NCBI GenBank assembly: GCA_903867285.1
Contig: CAIPQX010000167.1
Coordinates: 1-35,458 of the forward strand
Direction: 5' to 3'
Length of the DNA stretch: 35,458 nucleotides
DNA from: an uncultured Actinomycetes bacterium
Lineage (GTDB): Bacteria > Actinomycetota > Actinomycetes > Nanopelagicales > Nanopelagicaceae
The position numbers were made by a program, and so were the translations under genes. The first letter of the stretch is position 1. Every line of letters starts with the position of its first letter. Under the pieces are notes generated by a model, which searched no databases, was not told the DNA's origin, and saw only the letters and a list, made by a program, of their open reading frames with translations. Positions 19,336 through 28,932 of this stretch are shown here, in pieces.

Positions 19336-20843
19336 TACAGCCCTTTCAAGCGGTGAATCCTGCGGATGGTCTCGCCTTCGGAGCCGAATATCCAGAACAG
19401 ACCCACTCAGAGGTAATCGCTGCAATAAGTAGCGCTGCCAGTGCGCGTGAACCATTCGCTGCACTAACACTTGCAAAGCGCGCCAGCCTGCTGGAGGCCA
19501 TAGCCATTGAAGTTGAAAATTTACGCTCCCACTTGGTGGCGATTGCCAATTTAGAGACGGGATTGCCAGAAGCGCGCATAAATGGCGAGATATCTCGCAC
19601 CATTGTGCAACTCCAACTCTTTGCCGCCATGGTCCGTACCGGTGTGCATCTAGGCGCCACCATTGATTTGGCTGATCCTGATTACAAGCCGGTCGCACGT
19701 CCCGATATGCGAAAAGTCAATCTTCCTATTGGTGTAGTTGCGGTCTTTGGGGCATCCAACTTTCCATTTGCCTACTCGGTTATTGGTGGAGATAGCGCTG
19801 CAGCGCTCGCTGCCGGTTGCCCGGTCGTAGTAAAGGCTCATCCTTCGCACCCAGGTACCTCACTTCTTACCTTCCAAGCGGTGCAAAAGGCGCTGCTATC
19901 GCAAGGACTCTCACCTGATATTTTTACGATGGTGCAAGGGCGTAGCCCAGAGATCACACATTGGATTGCACTCGCCGATGAGGTCGCTGCGATTGGATTT
20001 ACGGGCTCTGCGCTCGTGGGGCAATTGCTGGTTGATTTGAGCCATTCACGCGCAGTACCGATTCCAGTCTTTGCAGAGATGGGGAGCTTAAATCCAATCT
20101 TTATCACCGCAGCTGCTCTCGATGAGCGAGCGACAGCCATGGGAGAGAACCTCTTTGATTCAGCAACCCTGGGATCCGGCCAGTTCTGTACCAAACCCGG
20201 CTTAATATTTCTTGGTGGCGATGGCGCAGAGTTTGTGGCAGCGATGCGCAGCAAGATGGGCTCTCTTGGCACACAACCCCTACTTAACAAGGGTATTAGC
20301 GAGCGATACAACAGTGTTGTCTCTGCACTTGCAAAACATCCTGGGGTCGAAACAATTGTCGGAGAAGTTCCGGATCAAGGATTTATCGTGCAACCAACAA
20401 TCTTTGTACTTGATTATCAGATGTACAAAGCAAACCCCGAATTTAGTCACGAACACTTTGGACCAACAACTGTGGTCGTTCAATGTACAGAGTCTGACTT
20501 CGCGGAAATTATCGCTCACTCCGAAGGGCAGTTGACCGCTACCTTGCACCTAGCAATCGGTGAAATTCGCCCCGAGTTGGTAAGAGCGCTCAGCGCTATT
20601 GCCGGTCGTTTAATTCTCAATGGTGCACCTACTGGCGTATCGGTCTCTGCAGCACAAAATCATGGCGGACCTTGGCCTTCATCTTCTACTCATACGACCT
20701 CAGTGGGCACCGATGCGATCTATCGCTTCATGCGCCCCGTGACGTATCAGGGTTTCCCAGATGAATTGTTGCCACCGGCTTTGGCGAGCGGAAATCCAGA
20801 GAAGATTGAAAGGCTTGTAAATGGAGTGCGCGGCCTAAACTAA
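19329..20843 (+). CDS. Alpha-ketoglutarate semialdehyde (2,5-dioxovalerate) dehydrogenase
   Basis: ALDH fold with VFGASNFPFAYSVIGGDSAAALAAGCPVVVKAHPSHPGTS and catalytic GSGQFCTKPG, typical of KGSA dehydrogenases; TAGGCT-N6-ATG. Confidence 0.88.
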   Translation: MSLQPFQAVNPADGLAFGAEYPEQTHSEVIAAISSAASAREPFAALTLAKRASLLEAIAIEVENLRSHLVAIANLETGLPEARINGEISRTIVQLQLFAAMVRTGVHLGATIDLADPDYKPVARPDMRKVNLPIGVVAVFGASNFPFAYSVIGGDSAAALAAGCPVVVKAHPSHPGTSLLTFQAVQKALLSQGLSPDIFTMVQGRSPEITHWIALADEVAAIGFTGSALVGQLLVDLSHSRAVPIPVFAEMGSLNPIFITAAALDERATAMGENLFDSATLGSGQFCTKPGLIFLGGDGAEFVAAMRSKMGSLGTQPLLNKGISERYNSVVSALAKHPGVETIVGEVPDQGFIVQPTIFVLDYQMYKANPEFSHEHFGPTTVVVQCTESDFAEIIAHSEGQLTATLHLAIGEIRPELVRALSAIAGRLILNGAPTGVSVSAAQNHGGPWPSSSTHTTSVGTDAIYRFMRPVTYQGFPDELLPPALASGNPEKIERLVNGVRGLN

Positions 20844-21836
20844 GAAACCGTCGGGGAATGGATCAGATGAATCCAGAACCCAGGTCGCTTCACCCATAAT
20901 CCAAGCCCTGCCCGTAATAGTTGGGATGATCGCAGCTATTCCCGCGACACTTGTGTGTTCCTTCACCCGGCCTTCAAAGTGAGATCCGATCCATGATTCA
21001 TTAATCAGAACGTCGTTATCTTTGAACTCACCACGAGCCACCATTTGCGCCAAGCGCGCGCTCGTACCCGTTCCGCACGGAGATCGATCAAACCAGCCTG
21101 GATAGATTGCCATTGCATTCTTCCAGTGCAGGGGATGATCGCCTGGAGTTATAAAGTCGATGTGATGACAGATCGCAATTTCTGGGTTCTCCGGATGCAC
21201 GGGGCGATTCTGCTCATTGATTGCGTCAGAGATCGCCAAGCCCGCCTCTAGGAATTTCGCACCGTTCTTGCGTTCAAAAGCTATGCCCACGCGATCTATC
21301 GGCACGATCGCATAGAAGTTGCCGCCGTAGGCCATGTCATAGGTGATTTCACCGTAACCAGGAACCGAAACGACCTGATCGCTTTGATAGAGAAAGGAGG
21401 GAACGTTGGTGATTGTCACACTGAGAGCTCTTCCCTCTTTAACCGCCACATCGACAACTACAAGCCCCGCAGGAGTATCTAGGCGCACCGTTGTTACGGG
21501 CTCTATGACTGGTACCAATTTCTTCTCAATCAGAACAGTTGCTAAACCAATCGTTCCGTGGCCACACATCGGCAAGCAACCCGATACTTCAATGTAAACG
21601 ACACCGACATCAGCGTCGGGGCGAGTGCTCTTCTGGATAATCGCTCCGCTCATCGCCCCATGGCCGCGCGGCTCAAACATCAGCCATTGGCGCAGATGAT
21701 CCATATGCTCCATGAAATAGGCGCGCTTTTCAAAGGCGGTGCTACCTGGAATCTCTCCGATTCCCTCTAGGACAACGCGAGTGGGCATTCCTTCGGTGTG
21801 TGACTCAACGGTCTTGACCGAACGAATGAGCGTCAT
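20835..21836 (-). CDS. 4-hydroxyproline 2-epimerase (proline racemase family)
   Basis: MCGHGTIG and DRSPCGTGTSA motifs carrying both catalytic Cys; Hyp-catabolic neighbourhood. Confidence 0.9.
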   Translation of the reverse strand: MTLIRSVKTVESHTEGMPTRVVLEGIGEIPGSTAFEKRAYFMEHMDHLRQWLMFEPRGHGAMSGAIIQKSTRPDADVGVVYIEVSGCLPMCGHGTIGLATVLIEKKLVPVIEPVTTVRLDTPAGLVVVDVAVKEGRALSVTITNVPSFLYQSDQVVSVPGYGEITYDMAYGGNFYAIVPIDRVGIAFERKNGAKFLEAGLAISDAINEQNRPVHPENPEIAICHHIDFITPGDHPLHWKNAMAIYPGWFDRSPCGTGTSARLAQMVARGEFKDNDVLINESWIGSHFEGRVKEHTSVAGIAAIIPTITGRAWIMGEATWVLDSSDPFPDGFLV

Positions 21837-21838
21837 TG

Positions 21839-22732
21839 TTAGCGATTCTTGAAGAAGGCGAGGGCGCGCGCGGTATCGGCACGCAACTTTGCGTCATCAC
21901 TTGCAGGAAGTGGTAAACGTGGCAGACGGGTTGGTCCACCATATCTTCCGATGATATCCATTGATAACTTGATCGCTTGAATAAACTCTTTACGCGAATC
22001 CCAATTGAAGAGATCATGGACGGCTGCATACATTGGTGCGGCTTCCTCATATCGCCCCGTTGTCACAAGGTTATAGAGCTCTGCAGATTCAGCTGGCATG
22101 GCATTAGGAAAACCTGCAATCCAACCGACAACACCAGCAGTTGAAAGTTCCAGGAGCACATCGTCAGCACCGACTAGAACTTCTATGCGTGGTGCACGCT
22201 GGTGGATCTGCCAGACACGCCGCACATCACCAGAAAACTCTTTAATAGCGACGACGTTGGGGACTTCATCGGCGATACGGGCTACGAGATCTGCTACTAG
22301 ATCCACTTTTGTATCAAAGGGGTTGTTGTAGGCAACAATCGGAATCCCAACCTTGCCAACTTCCTTGTAATGAGCGACAACTTCATCATCGTTTGCTCGA
22401 TAGGCGTTGGGAGGCAGGAGCATCACTGCATGGGCGCCAGCCTCGGCGGCATGTTCAGTCCACTTGCGGGATTCGGCGGCGCCATAAGCACCAACGCCGG
22501 CAACAATGTGAAATCCCTCTGGTGCTGCGCTAATTGCAGTTTCTAGAATCTTGGCGCGCTCACTATCGCTCAGCACCTGATATTCGCCGAGAGAACCGTT
22601 CGGGACAATTCCATGAGTTCCATTGGCAGCTAACCACTGCACATGCTCCGCATATTTATCAAAATCTACTTCGAGGTTCTTATCAAAGGGTGTTGCAGCG
22701 GCGGTGATAATTCCATGCCATGGTTTTGTCAT
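21839..22732 (-). CDS. DapA/DHDPS-family enzyme, probable 1-pyrroline-4-hydroxy-2-carboxylate deaminase
   Basis: DapA motifs (GSLGEYQVLSDSERAKI, AIKEFSGD catalytic Lys); start at MTKPWHGI (22732). Confidence 0.82.
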   Translation of the reverse strand: MTKPWHGIITAAATPFDKNLEVDFDKYAEHVQWLAANGTHGIVPNGSLGEYQVLSDSERAKILETAISAAPEGFHIVAGVGAYGAAESRKWTEHAAEAGAHAVMLLPPNAYRANDDEVVAHYKEVGKVGIPIVAYNNPFDTKVDLVADLVARIADEVPNVVAIKEFSGDVRRVWQIHQRAPRIEVLVGADDVLLELSTAGVVGWIAGFPNAMPAESAELYNLVTTGRYEEAAPMYAAVHDLFNWDSRKEFIQAIKLSMDIIGRYGGPTRLPRLPLPASDDAKLRADTARALAFFKNR

Positions 22733-22736
22733 AGCG

Positions 22737-24104
22737 TCACAATAATCCGTCTTGCGCGAGTTCACCAAGTGTTATGGGAGCGATTATTGGACGGTACACA
22801 CCCTTGATCCGATCCGAATCAGGGCTATTGAGTAAATCGGCTACATTGCGCGAACAGATTCGCCCCTGACACATTCCCATGCCGCAACGCGTCATCAATT
22901 TTGCGCTGCGGGCATCATCTGCGCCAAATTTCTCGGAGACATCCTGTATCGCTTCGTAGTTAACCTCTTCACATCTACAAATAATGGTCTCTGGGGTAAG
23001 CCAACTCTGCCAACCTGCAGGGATCGAATAGACCCGTTGCAAAGTCAGGGCGAAGCGATGAGCCCTACGCCTCAATTTCTTTAACTGGCGTAGGTTCGTT
23101 CGTGAAGCTGCGGCAGACAAGCCGGCGATCGCACCCTCAGCCAAGGAGAGCCCGGAGCCACCTATTCCAGTGATCTCACCCGCTGCAAATACTTGAACCT
23201 CAGGCTGTGGGGAAGTTGCACACTGATTGTCGTCAACGACCACAACTACTGAACCATCTGCTGCAACCTCTTCTTTTAACCCTAGCGCACCAGCTAAGGA
23301 GGTGTCGGGAGTAAAACCCCAGCCAATCGCGGCGACATCACATTGCAATGAATACGTTGATTTGATTCGAAATTCTGCATCTATATTCGCTACCGTAATT
23401 GAATCTAGGAGACCATCGGCGCCGGCATGCGCGGCGACAACTGCTTGCTTAAAGCGCATAGCGACCTTCGCCTTACGTAGCGTGAGAAGGTAGCCGAGCC
23501 CCTCGCTGATCTTCGTCGGATTTTGTAGCAAAGTGAGTATCTCGGGCAACCAGGCGAATCTTCCCGCGGCTTCTATAACTCCCACGACTTTTCCACCATG
23601 TGAAGTAATCCCGGATGCAACGGGCAATAAGAAGGGCCCACTACCCGCAACAACAATCCGTTTGCCAGCTATTACTCCCTCTCCTTTGAGTAGAGATTGT
23701 GCTGCGCCTGCAGTCATCACGCCCGGAATATCCCATCCTGGAAACGGTAACGAGCGATCGTAAGCCCCGGTGGCAAGGATTAATCGGGTGGTAGAAAATA
23801 CATCATCCTGGGTTCGCAAAGTGATTTCATCGTCAAGGATTGCAGCGCTCCAGATAGTTGTATTGGGATAGTGCGTAATTCTGGGATTAGCGGTCACCGC
23901 GTCCATTAAGAGCGATCCTTGATCGAAGTCGTGGTGGGTTGCTTGGTCTTCTATCTCATTACCGGTATTGCGCCAGTATTGGCCGCCTAAACGAGTGGCT
24001 GAATCTAAAAGTGCCACTTCACAACCAGCATTCGCTGCGTACTTTGCTGCGTTGAGTCCGGCCGGTCCGCCACCGACAACAATGACTTGATGTTTATGCT
24101 CCAT
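22737..24104 (-). CDS. D-hydroxyproline dehydrogenase-type NAD(P)/FAD oxidoreductase subunit with BFD-like [2Fe-2S] C-terminus
   Basis: VVGGGPAGLNAAKYAANAG; CRCEEVNYE ... RCGMGMCQGRICS. Confidence 0.85.
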   Translation of the reverse strand: MEHKHQVIVVGGGPAGLNAAKYAANAGCEVALLDSATRLGGQYWRNTGNEIEDQATHHDFDQGSLLMDAVTANPRITHYPNTTIWSAAILDDEITLRTQDDVFSTTRLILATGAYDRSLPFPGWDIPGVMTAGAAQSLLKGEGVIAGKRIVVAGSGPFLLPVASGITSHGGKVVGVIEAAGRFAWLPEILTLLQNPTKISEGLGYLLTLRKAKVAMRFKQAVVAAHAGADGLLDSITVANIDAEFRIKSTYSLQCDVAAIGWGFTPDTSLAGALGLKEEVAADGSVVVVVDDNQCATSPQPEVQVFAAGEITGIGGSGLSLAEGAIAGLSAAASRTNLRQLKKLRRRAHRFALTLQRVYSIPAGWQSWLTPETIICRCEEVNYEAIQDVSEKFGADDARSAKLMTRCGMGMCQGRICSRNVADLLNSPDSDRIKGVYRPIIAPITLGELAQDGLL

Positions 24105-24342
24105 CTTGTGTCACCACGACCATTCCCTCTTTGACTTCGGTAATACAACTGCGTTGATTGGGTTTGCCATCGATAATAATTAGACAATCAAAACAAACTC
24201 CGATGCCACAGAAGATTCCGCGAGGCTTTCCAGAGATGCGTGTGAGTCGGGTAATTCTCTCGTTATGGGAAAGAAGGGCGGCCGCAACCGATTGCCCCGT
24301 GCGAGCAGTTAGCTCTAGTCCATTGAAGGTAAAAGTAATCAC
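24094..24342 (-). CDS. Small (2Fe-2S) subunit of the D-hydroxyproline dehydrogenase (HcnA/SoxA-like)
   Basis: 82 aa with FCGIGVCFDCL...RSC; flanked by the two FAD subunits with overlaps. Confidence 0.85.
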   Translation of the reverse strand: MITFTFNGLELTARTGQSVAAALLSHNERITRLTRISGKPRGIFCGIGVCFDCLIIIDGKPNQRSCITEVKEGMVVVTQDGA

Positions 24343-25493
24343 GAGACTTCTCCTCGAGTGAATCGAGTAGGAGAGAATGGAGTGGCATCCATAAACGAGG
24401 TACGGCCCAGAATTCCATCAACTATTAGTTGCGCGCTGGCCGGGGCTAGTCCAATTCCCGCCCCTTCATGTCCTGCATTGTGCCAAAACCCTTTAAAGAG
24501 TGGGTCTTCTCCGATAACAGGCAGGTGGTCGGGTGCATAAGGACGGAAGCCGCGGTAAGCGCGAAGTAGTTGGATATCGGCCAAGATAGGAAAGAGCGCT
24601 ATCGCTTGGCGCGCCAACACTCTCAAGATCTCGAAATCAATTCCATCCTTAAAGCCCACCCTCTCCCGAGAGGCGCCAATCAGAATGGTTCCACTCTGCG
24701 TTCCTTCGACCACCGCGCTAGATTGCAAATCAGCTTCTCCGCTTGAAACATTCGCGACATATTCTGCATCATAAACTTTATGAAAAATGATTTTGCGAGT
24801 CGGTACCGAGACGAGTATGAATCCACGCCTTGGCGCAATGGGAAGCGATGATCCGGCGAGTTCGGCAATCTGACCCGCCCACGTTCCGGTCGCATTCACA
24901 ATAATCGGCGCATTGAATGTTCCTTCACTTGTGACAACACCAGTTACAGCACCATTGCTCGTATTAATTGCGGTGACATTTGCACCAGCGATAAATTCCC
25001 CGCCCCGCATTCGAACCGCGCGCAGAATCTCTGCCGCGGCAAGCATTGGTTGACATTGCGAATCCTGCGGATAGAGAGCCCCATCTGTGATCGAGTGGGA
25101 TAGGTGTGGTTCTAGTGCACGCAAATCTGCTTCTGATACATCTTGGGCATCGATGCCGGCTTGACGCTGCACCGATGTCAATGCCCGCAATCCAACCACT
25201 CCACTCTCGCTGCGCGCCACGACCAATCCACCCTTTGCTTCTAATTCAAATCCACCGCCGATATCTTCCTGAATCTCAAACCAGGCATCGCGGGAACGTA
25301 AGGCTAAATCGAGTTCCGGGCCAGGTGCTTTATCGCTAACCAGAATATTTCCCTCACCAGCACTTGTTGTACCACTGGCTATATTTCCGCGATCAATAAC
25401 TAACACCTTCATCCCTGCGTTGGTCAGCGCGAGGGCCGTAGTTGCTCCGATAATTCCTGCGCCAATGACGATGGCATCAGCGTTGGTATTCAC
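24339..25493 (-). CDS. FAD-dependent D-amino acid oxidase (DAO) family subunit of D-hydroxyproline dehydrogenase
   Basis: IVIGAGIIGATTALALTNAGMKVLVIDRG; GFRPYAPDHLPVIGE; GHEGAGIGLAPASAQLI. Confidence 0.87.
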   Translation of the reverse strand: MNTNADAIVIGAGIIGATTALALTNAGMKVLVIDRGNIASGTTSAGEGNILVSDKAPGPELDLALRSRDAWFEIQEDIGGGFELEAKGGLVVARSESGVVGLRALTSVQRQAGIDAQDVSEADLRALEPHLSHSITDGALYPQDSQCQPMLAAAEILRAVRMRGGEFIAGANVTAINTSNGAVTGVVTSEGTFNAPIIVNATGTWAGQIAELAGSSLPIAPRRGFILVSVPTRKIIFHKVYDAEYVANVSSGEADLQSSAVVEGTQSGTILIGASRERVGFKDGIDFEILRVLARQAIALFPILADIQLLRAYRGFRPYAPDHLPVIGEDPLFKGFWHNAGHEGAGIGLAPASAQLIVDGILGRTSFMDATPFSPTRFTRGEVS

Positions 25494-25503
25494 GTCGGTA
25501 AGA

Positions 25504-26340
25504 CTATTCCAAATTGAGAAGTTTCAGCAGGCGAGTTATCTCGGAGGCAACTTCTGCGCGAGCAGAACCGATGTACTTTCGGGGATCTACCAGTTTCTCA
25601 TCCGTCGCCAAGATTGCTCTCACGGCATCGCTAAAGACATGGTTGAGGTGGGTGGCAATATTTATCTTTCTCATCCCTGCCCGTATTGCGGTCTGTAAAT
25701 CAGGATCACTAACCCCGGAAGAGCCATGTAAAACAAGGGGGACAGGTACAACCGCGTGAATCTGAGCGATTAATTCGAAATCCAATTGAGCGTCGCGACT
25801 CGTCATGGCGTGGGAGGAGCCCACCGCTACCGCGAGTAGGTCTACTCCAGTCTCGTCTACAAAAGATTTTGCATCGATGGGGTTGGTGCGAACGCCTGGG
25901 GCATGAACGCCATCTTTTCCGCCAATCTCGCCCAGCTCTACCTCAATTGTTGCTCCATATGAGTGGGCCAAGACGGCCATCTCCTTAGAGCTCTTTACAT
26001 TCTCCGCAAAATCTAACTTTGATCCGTCGTACATGATGCTGTCATAACCTAGATCGAGGGCTCTGCGAATTAATTCGGTATCTTCAGCATGATCTAAGTG
26101 AACAGATGTTGGTACCGCTGCGGCCGCCGCACATGCCAGCGTTGCGAGTGAGATTGGTTCAAGAGCGCCATGATATTTGACTGCGTTCTGACTAATCTGC
26201 AAGATGATAGGAAGATTTGCGATTTCAGCACCTGCGATAATGGCCTCTGCATGTTCGAGAAGGATGACATTGAATGCACCGATGGCAGTCCCTGCGCGAT
26301 CGGCCTCTTGAACGATATCAAGCGATGACAATTTTGACAC
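25504..26340 (-). CDS. Class II ketose-bisphosphate aldolase (tagatose/fructose-bisphosphate aldolase, GatY/KbaY-like)
   Basis: AIGAFNV, VHLDHAED, YDSIMYDGS, EVELGEIGGKDG, VLHGSSGVSD, KINIATHL. Confidence 0.88.
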   Translation of the reverse strand: MSKLSSLDIVQEADRAGTAIGAFNVILLEHAEAIIAGAEIANLPIILQISQNAVKYHGALEPISLATLACAAAAAVPTSVHLDHAEDTELIRRALDLGYDSIMYDGSKLDFAENVKSSKEMAVLAHSYGATIEVELGEIGGKDGVHAPGVRTNPIDAKSFVDETGVDLLAVAVGSSHAMTSRDAQLDFELIAQIHAVVPVPLVLHGSSGVSDPDLQTAIRAGMRKINIATHLNHVFSDAVRAILATDEKLVDPRKYIGSARAEVASEITRLLKLLNLE

Positions 26341-27109
26341 CTGCTCCTTCTAATATTGCGGCGGCCTTATCGGATATTCCGTCATCAGTAATGATTGTGT
26401 CAATCTGTTCTCGAGTTCGGATCATTGCAAAAGCGCTACGCTCAAATTTGGAGGAGTCGGTCACGATGATGACCCGGGCAGCCAGCGCCGCGATCTGTTG
26501 ATTTACTCGCGCTTCATCTTCATGACGCGCCGTTGCCCCTACATTTGGGTCCAGCCCCTCAACTCCTACAAATGCAATATCGATAGCCACATCGTTGAGA
26601 ACTTGTTCTGCGTACGGTCCTGTTAGCTCGTATGACTGGGGACGAGCGACGCCACCAGTTACAACAATCTTGATGTGATGGCGCACAGTCAATTCGGTGG
26701 CGATATTGAGAGCGTTGGTGACGATCGTGAGCGACGGTGGGTCACCGACATCACCCGGACCAAAAGTTGGAGACTTAGCCAAAACACGGGCGATCTCAGT
26801 AGTAGTTGTGCCACCATTGAGCCCCACTACTTGATGGCGTTCGACCATGTGAGCTGCAACGATGGCAATCCGCTTCTTAGCATCTTCTTGGCGCGCGATT
26901 TTGTAGGTGAGCGGCAATTTGAAAGAACCGCCCGTTGCTACTGCGCCTCCATGGGTCCTATTAAGGAGTTGTTGCTCTGCTAAAACGTCGAAGTCTCTGC
27001 GGATTGTCGCCGAGGAAACATGCAGAGAGAGCGCAGCTTCATCAACTTCCAAACTGCCCTGTCGTATCAAGAGCTCTAGGATCGCGTTGAGCCTAGATTG
27101 ACGGCTCAT
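26318..27109 (-). CDS. DeoR-family transcriptional regulator
   Basis: N-terminal HTH (VSSATIRRDFDVLAEQQLLNRTHGGA) and DeoR sensor domain (GLNGGTTTTEIARVL). Confidence 0.92.
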   Translation of the reverse strand: MSRQSRLNAILELLIRQGSLEVDEAALSLHVSSATIRRDFDVLAEQQLLNRTHGGAVATGGSFKLPLTYKIARQEDAKKRIAIVAAHMVERHQVVGLNGGTTTTEIARVLAKSPTFGPGDVGDPPSLTIVTNALNIATELTVRHHIKIVVTGGVARPQSYELTGPYAEQVLNDVAIDIAFVGVEGLDPNVGATARHEDEARVNQQIAALAARVIIVTDSSKFERSAFAMIRTREQIDTIITDDGISDKAAAILEGAGVKIVIA

Positions 27110-27960
27110 TTCACGCTACCAGCTGTAAGGCCACTCACCAAGTACTTCTCGATCATTGCAAAGAGAATTACTACCGGCACGATCGCGATGAGTGAACCGG
27201 CAAAGAGGTATTGCCATTGCACTTGGTACTGACCTATAAGCGATTCCAACCCCACGGTGAGAGGTTGATGGGCCGGAGAGCTCTCAATGGTTAATGCAAT
27301 AACGAATTCGTTCCAAGCCGAGATAAAGGTAAAGATAAAGGCGGTAACCAATCCCGGTAGCGCGATTGGCAGAATGATCTGGCGCAGGGCCTGCATCCTG
27401 GTGGCTCCATCGATCCAGGCCGCCTCTTCAATTTCGACAGGGATGCTGGCGAAGAAACTGGAGAGAATCCATATTGAAAAAGCCATATTGAATGCGGCAT
27501 AAACCAAGATGAGCGCCATCCAAGTATTAACAAGATGGAATCTGATGATCTCTCGAAAGATTCCGATGATAAGTGAGGTGGGAGAAAACATCTGGGTGAC
27601 TAAAACTAAGAGTAAAAATGCATTTCTCCCCTTGAATTTATTTCGCCCAACATAATAGGCCGCCGGGATAGCTAAAAGTAATACCAAGATTGTTGCCGAG
27701 AGTGACACCACGATGCTGGTGCGCAGGTATTGAGCCAGCGGTAGTTGTTTCCAGATAGTGATGTAATTGGACCAGGTCCAATGTTGGGGGAGGTAAGTGG
27801 TAGGGATCGTGAGAATCTCAGTCTTCGATTTAACTGAGGTGATCATCATCTCTACATATGGAGCGAGAAAGATAAGAGCGATAGTCCATCCCGAGATAGT
27901 CAAAGTGACTTTTCGTCCCGTGATTTTCTTGTGGGACTTCTTATTCAGCACTGTGGTCAT
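27106..27960 (-). CDS. Carbohydrate ABC transporter permease (CUT1, MalG-like)
   Basis: EAA loop EEAAWIDGATRMQALRQIILPIALPGL; six TMs. Confidence 0.92.
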   Translation of the reverse strand: MTTVLNKKSHKKITGRKVTLTISGWTIALIFLAPYVEMMITSVKSKTEILTIPTTYLPQHWTWSNYITIWKQLPLAQYLRTSIVVSLSATILVLLLAIPAAYYVGRNKFKGRNAFLLLVLVTQMFSPTSLIIGIFREIIRFHLVNTWMALILVYAAFNMAFSIWILSSFFASIPVEIEEAAWIDGATRMQALRQIILPIALPGLVTAFIFTFISAWNEFVIALTIESSPAHQPLTVGLESLIGQYQVQWQYLFAGSLIAIVPVVILFAMIEKYLVSGLTAGSVK

Positions 27961-28883
27961 TATGAGTCATCCCTCCAACGTGAAACTTTGAGGAACAAGA
28001 CGATAAAGAGCAAGATAATTCCAAAGTTGATGGTCGCCATCGCAGCTGATTGAGCAATATCAGCATTACGGAAGGAAATTTTATACGCTAGCGTGGTTGT
28101 TGTGTCGGTCGAGTACCCCGGCCCACCAGTGGTCATCACCCAGATAATTGGAAATGAGTTGAAGACGTTAATCAGATTGATAACCATGCCAATAAGGAGC
28201 GCGGGTCTAAGAAGTGGAAAAATGATGCTCTTGTAACGTTGCCATCCAGATGCTCCGTCCACTGTTGATGCTTCCAAAATATCTTCACCAATTGTGGTAA
28301 GGCCAGCGAGGACAACATAAGTTGTGAAAGGTACCGATACAAAGATTGCAACAACAATAAGCCAGGTAAAGGATTGTGTTTGTGATCCCAAGAATTGCTT
28401 CTGGTCTTGAATTAAACCTAACGACAAAAGTATGCGATTGAGAATCCCGTAGTAGCCATTGAGAATCCAGAGCCAAGAGGTGGATGTCATAACCACGGAG
28501 GCGGCCCACGGGACTATGAGTGCGTAGCGCACGAAACGTCTTCCGGGAAACTTGGCATGCAGGATTTGCGCGACAGGTAGGGAGATGAGAACCGTTAGAA
28601 CAACGATTGAGATGGTCCAAACCACGGTGCGCTCGAGTACTGCCGTGAGATTGGGATTGCGAAAGAGGGTGCGGTAGTTAGTGAGCCCGGTAAATCCATG
28701 GGATGTGCCGGTTGCATCGATACTCATAAATGAGGTCTTAATCATCTCGAAGGCTGGGTAAAGAACCATCAAGAAGATCACCGCCATTGCTGGACCGATC
28801 CAAGGGAGCGCTCCCACGCGGTAACGCTTGCGAACGGTGGTCAACAGATCCCTACTTCCCGAAAATTGAGAATATTGCGCCAA
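27960..28883 (-). CDS. Carbohydrate ABC transporter permease (CUT1, MalF-like)
   Basis: EAA loop ILEASTVDGASGWQRYKSIIFPLLRPAL; TTG start proposed by the ORF track is uncertain. Confidence 0.9.
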   Translation of the reverse strand: MAQYSQFSGSRDLLTTVRKRYRVGALPWIGPAMAVIFLMVLYPAFEMIKTSFMSIDATGTSHGFTGLTNYRTLFRNPNLTAVLERTVVWTISIVVLTVLISLPVAQILHAKFPGRRFVRYALIVPWAASVVMTSTSWLWILNGYYGILNRILLSLGLIQDQKQFLGSQTQSFTWLIVVAIFVSVPFTTYVVLAGLTTIGEDILEASTVDGASGWQRYKSIIFPLLRPALLIGMVINLINVFNSFPIIWVMTTGGPGYSTDTTTTLAYKISFRNADIAQSAAMATINFGIILLFIVLFLKVSRWRDDS

Positions 28884-28888
28884 TAATA

Positions 28889-28919
28889 TTGGGGGCCCGC
28901 ATTAACTGCGAGCCCCCAA
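28889..28919 (-). promoter_or_regulatory. Intercistronic stem-loop between SBP and permease genes
   Basis: TTGGGGGC-C-CGC-ATTAACT-GCG-A-GCCCCCAA: perfect 8-bp outer stem plus 3-bp inner stem. Confidence 0.75.
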
Positions 28920-28932
28920 CCTCTTCTATTTA

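Noticed and set aside
19336-19698. N-terminal extension of the pepP ORF (GTG at 19698)
   Set aside because: Region is the 5' part of the well-supported ALDH gene on the plus strand; the extension has no domain similarity and pepP homology begins after MTYSKPS.
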